Positions 57,626-64,000 of a stretch of DNA of 64,000 nt are shown one piece after another (position 1 is the first letter of the stretch; each line of letters opens with the position of its first letter). The translations under genes and the position numbers were made by a program. The notes beneath the pieces are model-generated. The model worked only from the letters and a program-made list of their open reading frames with translations. It was not told where the DNA came from and did no database searches. Source of the DNA: Oscillibacter sp. (GTDB lineage: Bacteria > Bacillota > Clostridia > Oscillospirales > Oscillospiraceae); contig JALCRQ010000002.1 of NCBI GenBank assembly GCA_022652655.1, positions 1 to 64,000 of the forward strand, read 5' to 3'.

Positions 57626-59017
57626 TCAGAACTCCTTTTGGCGGACCGTCACGTCGTTGATCCATTTCCGGCTTCGAAGGCGGAGAATGCCCGCCGGCAT
57701 CTTAAAGAGGTTTTCGGACTGGGTGGCCACGCACACCAGTGCCACGGGCGCGTTGAAAACCAGCGCGGCCAGGGCCGTGATGGGAATGGCGGCAAACCAC
57801 AGCGGGCACAGATCCAGCACCGCCGCCATGCGGGCGTCCCCTCCCGCCCGGAGCAGTCCGGTGATATTGGTAATGTCAAACGCCCGCATGGGCATCATGC
57901 AGAGATAGGCCACGCACATGACGACGGCGATTTTTTCCGCCAGCGGCGTGAGGCTGAAAAGCGGATAGAGGTACGGAATAAAGACCGTGGGCAGCAAGAT
58001 GGCCAGTGCCAGAGAGATCAGCACGCCCACGGCGGCAGAGAGCGCCAAAAGCCGCGCGCCCAGCCGGTAGACCTGCTCTTTGCCGGCGCCCTCACCGATG
58101 CGCTTGCCCACGATGACGGCGGTGGCTCCCGCCAGGCCGAAGCAGGTCACGGTGGAAAACTTGTCGATGTTGCCCATAATGGCGTAGGCCGCCAGCATGT
58201 CGGCGGAGACGGTCATGTGCCCCATGATGGTGGTCATCACGGAGGTCCCCAGGCCCCAGAGCGTCTCGTTTAGAATAATGGGGCCGGAATAGCGCAGCGC
58301 GCTTTTGGCGATCTGCGCTCCGGGACGGAACAGCGCCCGGGGCAGCAGCGGAATGCGGCGGTTGACCAGCGCGTAGGCCAGAACGATGGCGAATTCCGCC
58401 ACCCGGGACAGCAGCGTAGCGGCGGCCGCGCCGGTAATCCCCAGGGCCGGCGCGCCGAAATGCCCGAAGATCAGGCAGTAGTTGAGGAAGGTGTTGAGCA
58501 GCATGGACGCGCCGAACACCAGCATGCCGAACCGCGGGTTCTCCGTGGAGCGCTGCATGCCCACATAGACGGAGCTGACGGCGTTGAATATGTAGGACAC
58601 CCCCACGATGCGCAGATAGGGCGCGCCCAGCCGGATGAGCAGGGCGTTGTCCGTAACGATGCCCATGACGGCCAGGGGAAAGAAGAACAGCACAGCGGCC
58701 ATCACCGCGGCCAGCGCCGCCCCCGCGTACAGGGCCACCCCCATGCAGCGGTTGATGGACTCCATATCGCCCCGGCCCCAGTACTGGCTCACCAGAACGG
58801 TAAGCCCGCTCATGAGGCCGAACACAATCACCTGAATGAGAAAAATCGGCACGTTGGCCGCGGTGACGGCGGACAGCTCCGCATTGCCCAGCAGGCCCAC
58901 CATGAAGGTGTCCACGAAGCCGAGGGACGTGGTAATGAGATTTTGAAGGATCAGCGGCAGGGCCAGCGCCCAGACGCGGCGGTAGAAGCCCGGTTCCCGG
59001 CGCAGACATTGCAGCAT
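57626..59017 (-). CDS. MATE-family efflux transporter
   Basis: 463 residues with twelve predicted membrane helices in two similar halves (e.g. VWALALPLILQNLITTSLGF; GYSGPIILNETLWGLG-like RYSGPIILNETLWGLGTSVM). It exports small molecules using sodium or proton gradients. It belongs to the large clostridial multidrug MATE group rather than polysaccharide flippases. The RlmA-like gene follows at once, suggesting cotranscription. Confidence 0.92.
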   Translation of the reverse strand: MLQCLRREPGFYRRVWALALPLILQNLITTSLGFVDTFMVGLLGNAELSAVTAANVPIFLIQVIVFGLMSGLTVLVSQYWGRGDMESINRCMGVALYAGAALAAVMAAVLFFFPLAVMGIVTDNALLIRLGAPYLRIVGVSYIFNAVSSVYVGMQRSTENPRFGMLVFGASMLLNTFLNYCLIFGHFGAPALGITGAAAATLLSRVAEFAIVLAYALVNRRIPLLPRALFRPGAQIAKSALRYSGPIILNETLWGLGTSVMTTIMGHMTVSADMLAAYAIMGNIDKFSTVTCFGLAGATAVIVGKRIGEGAGKEQVYRLGARLLALSAAVGVLISLALAILLPTVFIPYLYPLFSLTPLAEKIAVVMCVAYLCMMPMRAFDITNITGLLRAGGDARMAAVLDLCPLWFAAIPITALAALVFNAPVALVCVATQSENLFKMPAGILRLRSRKWINDVTVRQKEF

Positions 59018-59052
59018 AGAAAACCTCTTTCGCGGCAGATCGCCGTCTTATT

Positions 59053-60186
59053 TTAAAGCATGGGGAAACGCGCCCGGACATGCTCCGCCAGCGCGTCCGC
59101 GCAGGCGTCCACGTCGGCGCGGGTGTTCTCCGGCCCGAAGCTCAGGCGAATCACGCCGGCGGCCACCCGTCCCGGCAGCTTCAGCGCCGCCACCACATGG
59201 CTGGGCTTCCCCCGGTGGCAGGCGGAGCCGGCGGAGATGCAGATCCCCTTTTCCGAAAGGTCGCTGACGATATTCTGGCTGGGATAGCCCGGCAGCGACA
59301 CAGCCAGGATGTGGGGCGCGGCGCCCCGTCCGATGAGCACCAGACCCGGAATCCCGGAGAGCCGCTCTTTAGCGTAGGCCTTTAGCTCCGCCATCCGCTC
59401 CAGCTTCTCCCCCAGATTCGCCGCCCGCAGCTCCGCGGCCTTGGCAAAGCCCGCGATCTGCGCGGTGGCCTCCGTGCCGGAGCGCAGTCCGCCCTCCTGT
59501 CCTCCGCCGGCCAGCAGCGGCTTCACGTTCCGCATCCGGCTGCCCAGATACAGCGCGCCGATTCCCTTGGGCCCGCCGATTTTATGGGCGGAGAGGGTGA
59601 TGAGATCGGCCCCCAGGGCATCCGCCCGGAAGGGAATTTTCAAGAAGCCCTGCACCGCGTCCGTATGGAGCAGCGTTTTGGGGTTCCGGGCCGCCAGTCC
59701 CTCCGCGATTTCCCGGACGGGAAAGACGCAGCCCGTTTCGTTGTTCACCAGCATCACGCTGACCAGCGCGGTATCCGGCCGCACCGCGGCCAGCACCTGC
59801 TCCGCCGGAATCTCCCCGTTTTGGTCGGGGGCGAGCCGCGTCACCTCAAAGCCCTGCCGCTCCAGCCACAGGCACGGTTCCAGCACCGCGCTGTGCTCCA
59901 CGGCGGTGGTGACGATATGCCGCCCCAGATGCCGGTTCTGCCAGCAGGCGGCCTCCAGAGCCCAGTTGTCCCCCTCCGTACCGCAGGAGGTGAAGCGGAG
60001 CCGATCCGCCGGGCAGCCCAGCGCCCCCGCCACAGTCTCCCTCCAGCGGGCCACGTCCTTTTTGGCCGTCTGTCCCAGAGTATACTGAGAGCTGGGATTG
60101 CCGTATTCGCCCGTCAGGACCGCATACATGGCGTCCGCCACGGCCCGGGGCACCGGGGTGGTGGCGGCGTGATCCAGGTAAATCAT
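59053..60186 (-). CDS. Cysteine desulfurase (NifS/IscS-like)
   Basis: 377 residues, PLP enzyme that takes sulfur from cysteine for Fe-S clusters or thiolated tRNA. The start MIYLDHAATTPVP, HTDAVQGFLK, the PLP lysine in SAHKIGGPKGIGALY and the catalytic Cys in ISAGSACHRGKPSHV are present. It is the short-loop group II-like or NifS type; no IscU gene is next to it. AGGAG precedes the ATG. Confidence 0.93.
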   Translation of the reverse strand: MIYLDHAATTPVPRAVADAMYAVLTGEYGNPSSQYTLGQTAKKDVARWRETVAGALGCPADRLRFTSCGTEGDNWALEAACWQNRHLGRHIVTTAVEHSAVLEPCLWLERQGFEVTRLAPDQNGEIPAEQVLAAVRPDTALVSVMLVNNETGCVFPVREIAEGLAARNPKTLLHTDAVQGFLKIPFRADALGADLITLSAHKIGGPKGIGALYLGSRMRNVKPLLAGGGQEGGLRSGTEATAQIAGFAKAAELRAANLGEKLERMAELKAYAKERLSGIPGLVLIGRGAAPHILAVSLPGYPSQNIVSDLSEKGICISAGSACHRGKPSHVVAALKLPGRVAAGVIRLSFGPENTRADVDACADALAEHVRARFPML

Positions 60187-60381
60187 AAAAAACACTCCTA
60201 TTGCGTCTGCGGACTTGCCGCCCGCGCTGAAAACAGGTATAATGGAACCGCTGAAAAAGCTGCGGCCTGCTGCAGCCCGTGTGCCGTCCCGGCGGTAAAA
60301 CGCCCCGGGATTTTCCCGGCACGCGGCAGCCCGTACAAATATTCATTATAAAAGATTTCTTTAAAATAGCAAGGAGAACTC

Positions 60382-61695
60382 ATGAAAGTCACCTTTTACA
60401 CCCTGGGCTGCAAGGTCAACCAGTACGAAACCCAGGCCCTGGAGCAGCTTCTGCGCTCCCGGGGCCATGAGATTGCGCCCTTTCCCGGCCCGGCGGACGC
60501 CTACGTGATCAACACCTGCTCCGTCACCGCCGTCAGCGACCAAAAATCCCGGCAGGCGGTCCACCGCATCCGCCGGGAGCATCCCAGCGCCGTGGTGGCG
60601 GTCTGCGGGTGTTATGTCCAGACCCATCCGGAGCAGGCCCGGGCCCTGGGGGCGGACCTCATCGCCGGAACCGGCGACCGGCTGGGCTTTGCGGAGCTGC
60701 TGGAGAACGCGGCCCGGACGGCCGCCCAAAGGGACGGCGCCCCCGCCGCGCCTGCGGAGGCCCTGGACAACTCCCTGCGGCGCAGGGAGTTTGAGGTGCT
60801 GCCCGCCGGCGGACTGGAGAGCCGCACCCGGGCCATGCTGAAGGTGGAGGACGGCTGCGTCAACTTCTGCTCCTACTGCATTATCCCCTACGCCCGGGGG
60901 CCGGTGCGCTCCGAGCCCGCAGAGACGGCGGCGGAGCAGGCCCGGGAGCTGGCCGGCGCCGGCTACCGGGAGCTCGTGGTGACGGGCATCGAGATCTCCT
61001 CCTGGGGCCGGGATCTGCCCGGAAATCCGGAGCTCACGGAGCTTCTGCGCGCCGTCTGCACCGCCGTGCCGGACACCCGCGTCCGCCTGGGCTCCCTGGA
61101 GCCCAGAACCGTTACGGAGGCGTTCTGCCGCACCGCCGCGGCGCTGCCGAACCTGTGTCCCCAGTTCCACCTCTCCCTGCAGAGCGGCTGCGACGCCACC
61201 CTCCGGCGAATGAACCGGAAGTACGATACGGCCCGGTATCTTCAGTCCGTGGAGCTGGTGCACCGGTTCTATGACCGTCCCGCCGTCACCACCGATCTCA
61301 TCACCGGCTTTCCCGGGGAGACGGAGGAGGAGTTTGAGGCCACGCTGGCCTTTCTCCGCCGCTGCGGCTTTGCACAGATGCACGTGTTCCCCTACTCCGT
61401 CCGGCCCGGAACACCGGCGGCGGCTATGGAGCAGCTGCCCCGCCCCGTCCGGGAGGAGCGGGCCCGCCGGGCCTCCGCCCTGGCGGCGGAGCTGCACGCA
61501 GACTATCTGGCAGGATGCGTGGGCAGCGTCTTGCCGGTGCTTTTCGAGCAGCCCTCCGGCGGGCTGTTTTCGGGCCGCGCCCCCAATTACATGGAGGTGC
61601 TGGCAGAGGGCGAAGGGCTCCACAACGTGCTCAGAGACGTCAAGATAACCGGCACGGACGGAAAAGTCCTGCTGGGTGAAATTCTGGAGGGATAA
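60382..61695 (+). CDS. mtaB: tRNA t6A37 methylthiotransferase MtaB
   Basis: 437 residues, radical-SAM enzyme that turns t6A37 into ms2t6A in tRNAs reading ANN codons. N-terminal VTFYTLGCKVNQYETQALE, the cluster motif CVNFCSYCIIPYARGP (CX3CX2C) and the C-terminal TRAM-like domain are present. It resembles MtaB/YqeV and not RimO (27015) or MiaB. AAGGAGA precedes the ATG. The next gene starts three bases after its stop region, in the same operon. Confidence 0.94.
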   Translation: MKVTFYTLGCKVNQYETQALEQLLRSRGHEIAPFPGPADAYVINTCSVTAVSDQKSRQAVHRIRREHPSAVVAVCGCYVQTHPEQARALGADLIAGTGDRLGFAELLENAARTAAQRDGAPAAPAEALDNSLRRREFEVLPAGGLESRTRAMLKVEDGCVNFCSYCIIPYARGPVRSEPAETAAEQARELAGAGYRELVVTGIEISSWGRDLPGNPELTELLRAVCTAVPDTRVRLGSLEPRTVTEAFCRTAAALPNLCPQFHLSLQSGCDATLRRMNRKYDTARYLQSVELVHRFYDRPAVTTDLITGFPGETEEEFEATLAFLRRCGFAQMHVFPYSVRPGTPAAAMEQLPRPVREERARRASALAAELHADYLAGCVGSVLPVLFEQPSGGLFSGRAPNYMEVLAEGEGLHNVLRDVKITGTDGKVLLGEILEG

Positions 61696-61698
61696 GGG

Positions 61699-62271
61699 AT
61701 GAGAAGTCACTTTTTTGCCTATATTTCCCGGATGCGGTTTATCTCCCGCTGGGCGCTGATGCGCAACACCGCGCCGGAAAACGTGCAGGAGCACAGCCAT
61801 CAGGTGGCGGTGCTGGCCCACGCCCTGGCCGTGATCCGCAACCAGATCTTCGGCGGCCATGTGGACGCCGGGACGGTGGCGGCCGCGGCGCTGTACCACG
61901 ACGCCTCGGAGATCATCACCGGAGATCTGCCCACGCCCATCAAGTACTACAACCCCGCCATCAAAAAAGCCTACAAGGACGTGGAGGCGGTGGCCGATGA
62001 AAAGCTGCTGGGCATGCTGCCTCCGGAGCTGCGTCCGGAATACCAGCGTCTGCTCTCCGGCGGCGGGGAGATCGCCGTCCTGGTCAAGGCGGCGGACAAG
62101 CTGGCCGCGTACCTCAAATGCGTGGAGGAGCTGAAGGCGGGGAACTGCGAATTCCGTCAGGCCGCGGAGCAGACCCGTGCGGCGCTGGAGGAGTTTGACC
62201 TGCCGGAGGTGCGCTATTTTCTGGAAACCTTTGCGCCCAGCTTTTCTCTGTCGCTGGACGAGCTCAAATAA
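61699..62271 (+). CDS. 5'-deoxynucleotidase (YfbR-like HD-domain hydrolase)
   Basis: 190 residues of the HD superfamily. It shows ENVQEHSHQVAVLAHALAV (first His), YHDASEIITGDLPTPIKY (HD pair and the YfbR TGD signature) and KAADKLAAYLKC. YfbR dephosphorylates deoxyribonucleoside 5'-monophosphates. The conserved core is complete and the length is in the family range. It follows mtaB directly. Another route for dNTP balance in a genome with a broken nrdA is only an idea. Confidence 0.9.
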   Translation: MRSHFFAYISRMRFISRWALMRNTAPENVQEHSHQVAVLAHALAVIRNQIFGGHVDAGTVAAAALYHDASEIITGDLPTPIKYYNPAIKKAYKDVEAVADEKLLGMLPPELRPEYQRLLSGGGEIAVLVKAADKLAAYLKCVEELKAGNCEFRQAAEQTRAALEEFDLPEVRYFLETFAPSFSLSLDELK

Positions 62272-62277
62272 GCAAAG

Positions 62278-62307
62278 CGCCGGGAGACAAGTCTCCCGGC
62301 GTTTTTT
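62278..62307 (+). terminator. Terminator of the mtaB operon
   Basis: CGCCGGGAGAC (62278-62288) pairs with GTCTCCCGGCG (62291-62301), followed by six T. Confidence 0.85.
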
Positions 62308-62321
62308 CAGGCCCAAACGCG

Positions 62322-64000
62322 TCAGTTCAGCGTGTCCGCCCTCCGGGCAAACAGCTCCTCCACCCGCGCCGCCGCGGCGGGGCACGTCCGCAGCTCCGGG
62401 TCGGCGGCCAGCAGCTGATCCGCCGCGGCCTGGGCCTCCTGCAAAAGCTTCGTATCGCAGCCCAGATCCGCCACCTTCAGTCCCGGCAGGCCGTGCTGGC
62501 GCAGGCCGAAAAAATCTCCCGGCCCCCGGAGGCGCAGATCCTCCTCCGCGATTTTAAACCCGTCGGAGGTGCGGGTCATCACCCGCAGCCGGGCACGGGT
62601 TTCCTCGCCGGTGTTGTCGGAGATCAGGATGCAGTAGGACTTGTGCGTCCCCCGGCCCACCCGGCCCCGGAGCTGGTGGAGCTGGGAGAGGCCGAAGCGC
62701 TCCGCGTTCTCCACCACCATCAGGGTTGCGTTGGGCACGTCCACGCCCACCTCGATCACCGTGGTGGACACCAGCACATCCGTCTCATGGGCGGCGAAGG
62801 CGGCCATCACCGCGTCCTTTTCCCGGGGCTTCATCCGCCCGTGGAGCACCGCCACCCGGAGCTCGGACAGGGGCCCGGCCCGGAGCTTCCGGGCGTACTC
62901 CGTCACGGCCTTCCGCTCGTCCGGCGCCTCCCCGTCCTCCTCCACCATGGGGCAGACCACATAGCTCTGCCGGCCCTGGGCGGCCTGGGCCCGGATAAAC
63001 CGGTACACCCGCTGGTGGTAGCTGCCGGGCACGGCGAAGGTGTCGATGCTCTGCCGCCCCGGCGGCAGCTCGTCCAGCACCGACACGTCCAGATCCCCGT
63101 AGAGAATCAGCGCCAGCGTCCGGGGAATGGGCGTGGCCGACATGACCAGCATGTGGGGGCTGTCCCCCTTGGCGCTCAGCGCCGAGCGCTGGGCGACGCC
63201 GAAGCGGTGCTGCTCGTCCGTCACCACCAGCCCCAGATTGGCCCAGCGCACATCCTCCGTGAGAAGGGCGTGGGTGCCGATGACGAAGTCCGTCTCGCCC
63301 TCCTCCAGCCTTTGCAGCAGTTCCCGCCGCTCCTTCTGCCGGGCGGAGCCCGTGAGCAGGGCGCAGCGGACGCCCAGGCCCTCCAGCAGGGGCCTCAGCC
63401 CCTCAAAATGCTGGCGGGCCAAAATTTCCGTAGGGGCCATCAGGGCCGCCTGGTGGCCGTTTTTCACCATGAAGTAGACGCAGGCGGCGGCCACCATGGT
63501 CTTGCCGGAGCCCACGTCGCCCTGGCACAGGCGGTTCATGGGCCTGCCGCTTTTCATGTCGCCCAGGGCCTCGCCGATGCACCGCCGCTGGGCGCCGGTG
63601 AGCTGAAAGGGCAGTCGGGCAAAAAAGGGAGTCAGATCCACCTCTTTGCAGGGGGCCACAGGGAGCACGCTCCGCCGGGAGCGGAGTCGGCGCAGGCCGA
63701 TGGTAAAGAGGAACAGTTCCTCAAAGGCCAGCCGCCGCCGGGCCAGCTCCAAAGCCCGGGCATTCTGGGGAAAGTGGATATTCTCGTAGGCGAAGCCGAT
63801 CCGGCAGAGCTGGTGTTCCCGGCGCACCCCGTCGGGCAGGACGTCGGGCAGGATGTCGGTGCAGGCGTCCAGTCCCTGCCGGACGGAGCGGGAGAGAATC
63901 AGCTGGGAGACGCCGGCGGTAAGGGGATAGATGGGCACAATCCGCCCGGTAAATTCCCGGCGGCCCTCCGGCTCCACCACGGGGCCGGCCATCTGGCGGC
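62322..64000 (-). CDS. recG: ATP-dependent DNA helicase RecG, C-terminal part (cut by window edge)
   Basis: At least 559 residues in the window, running open to position 64000; the N-terminal wedge domain is cut. The visible helicase has MNRLCQGDVGSGKTMVAAA (motif I), the DEQH motif in VTDEQHRFGVAQR, VMSATPIPRTLA, HGRMKPREKDAVMAAF, and LSQLHQLRGRVGRG. RecG remodels stalled replication forks and Holliday junctions. The C-terminal TRG region is complete. Confidence 0.96.
   Translation of the reverse strand, partial: RQMAGPVVEPEGRREFTGRIVPIYPLTAGVSQLILSRSVRQGLDACTDILPDVLPDGVRREHQLCRIGFAYENIHFPQNARALELARRRLAFEELFLFTIGLRRLRSRRSVLPVAPCKEVDLTPFFARLPFQLTGAQRRCIGEALGDMKSGRPMNRLCQGDVGSGKTMVAAACVYFMVKNGHQAALMAPTEILARQHFEGLRPLLEGLGVRCALLTGSARQKERRELLQRLEEGETDFVIGTHALLTEDVRWANLGLVVTDEQHRFGVAQRSALSAKGDSPHMLVMSATPIPRTLALILYGDLDVSVLDELPPGRQSIDTFAVPGSYHQRVYRFIRAQAAQGRQSYVVCPMVEEDGEAPDERKAVTEYARKLRAGPLSELRVAVLHGRMKPREKDAVMAAFAAHETDVLVSTTVIEVGVDVPNATLMVVENAERFGLSQLHQLRGRVGRGTHKSYCILISDNTGEETRARLRVMTRTSDGFKIAEEDLRLRGPGDFFGLRQHGLPGLKVADLGCDTKLLQEAQAAADQLLAADPELRTCPAAAARVEELFARRADTLN

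Noticed and set aside
56785-59017. RlmA-like methyltransferase plus MATE pump as a dedicated macrolide resistance pair
   Set aside because: The two genes are adjacent and may be cotranscribed, but both are common housekeeping families and no regulator or resistance-specific feature is visible.

Overview
The window is about 62% GC by eye and reads like the chromosome of an anaerobic, spore-forming Firmicute of class Clostridia, most probably Oscillospiraceae/Ruminococcaceae-like. Support comes from Firmicute gene orders (gdpP-rplI-dnaB-tilS-hpt-ftsH, ctsR-mcsA-clpC, cysE-cysS behind a T-box), from spmA-spmB and an AbrB/SpoVT regulator, from a two-cluster ferredoxin and iron-sulfur flavoproteins, and from CIRCE and CtsR heat-shock operators. 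The genus is an inference; no 16S rRNA is present.

Layout. 1-6026 (minus): a translationally coupled cluster running gdpP, rplI, dnaB, tilS, hpt and ftsH (cut by the window edge). 6.2-8.4 kb: a long leader with a possible small RNA, then RNase J. 8.4-10.3 kb (minus): glutaredoxin-like, SPFH and NfeD proteins. 10.4-12.6 kb: an RNA methyltransferase and a lipid kinase. 12.66-14.9 kb: groES-groEL under CIRCE control, with four stem-loops between the genes. 15.0-15.5 kb: tRNA-Met, tRNA-Glu and tRNA-Val. 15.5-18.2 kb: a scar joining a 5'-truncated integrase, a 5'-truncated AGCS transporter and the last ~120 codons of nrdA, followed by an intact nrdB. 19.4-21.0 kb (minus): an isolated phage-type lysis module. 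21.2-23.0 kb: pyruvate kinase.

23.0-36.0 kb is mostly minus-strand housekeeping: a cupin regulator, cysS-cysE behind a cysteine T-box, pgsA, rimO, recX-recA, prmC-yqhQ-like, a two-component system with a repeat-bearing lipoprotein, and tRNA-Leu. 36-44 kb holds an unknown protein, a zinc ribbon protein, a phosphate transporter with its DUF47 partner, two GNAT acetyltransferases, an aminotransferase and a large unknown membrane protein. 44.4-48.0 kb is ctsR-mcsA-clpC without mcsB. 48.2-53.0 kb holds ferredoxin, two methyltransferases, AbrB, spmAB and two iron-sulfur flavoproteins. 53.3-64 kb holds tRNA-Arg, typA/bipA, a diguanylate cyclase, RlmA-like and MATE genes, a cysteine desulfurase, mtaB, a 5'-nucleotidase and recG (cut by the window edge).

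Several themes recur. Two heat-shock circuits are visible through their operators (HrcA/CIRCE on groESL, CtsR on ctsR-mcsA-clpC). Two nucleotide second messengers are represented (c-di-AMP breakdown by GdpP, c-di-GMP synthesis by a GGDEF protein). Cysteine supply is tied to tRNA-Cys charging by the T-box. The most unusual part is 15.5-21 kb, where mobile-element activity (or a misassembly) has destroyed the class I ribonucleotide reductase large subunit and left a lone lysis cassette. I found no CRISPR array, intact insertion sequence or complete prophage.
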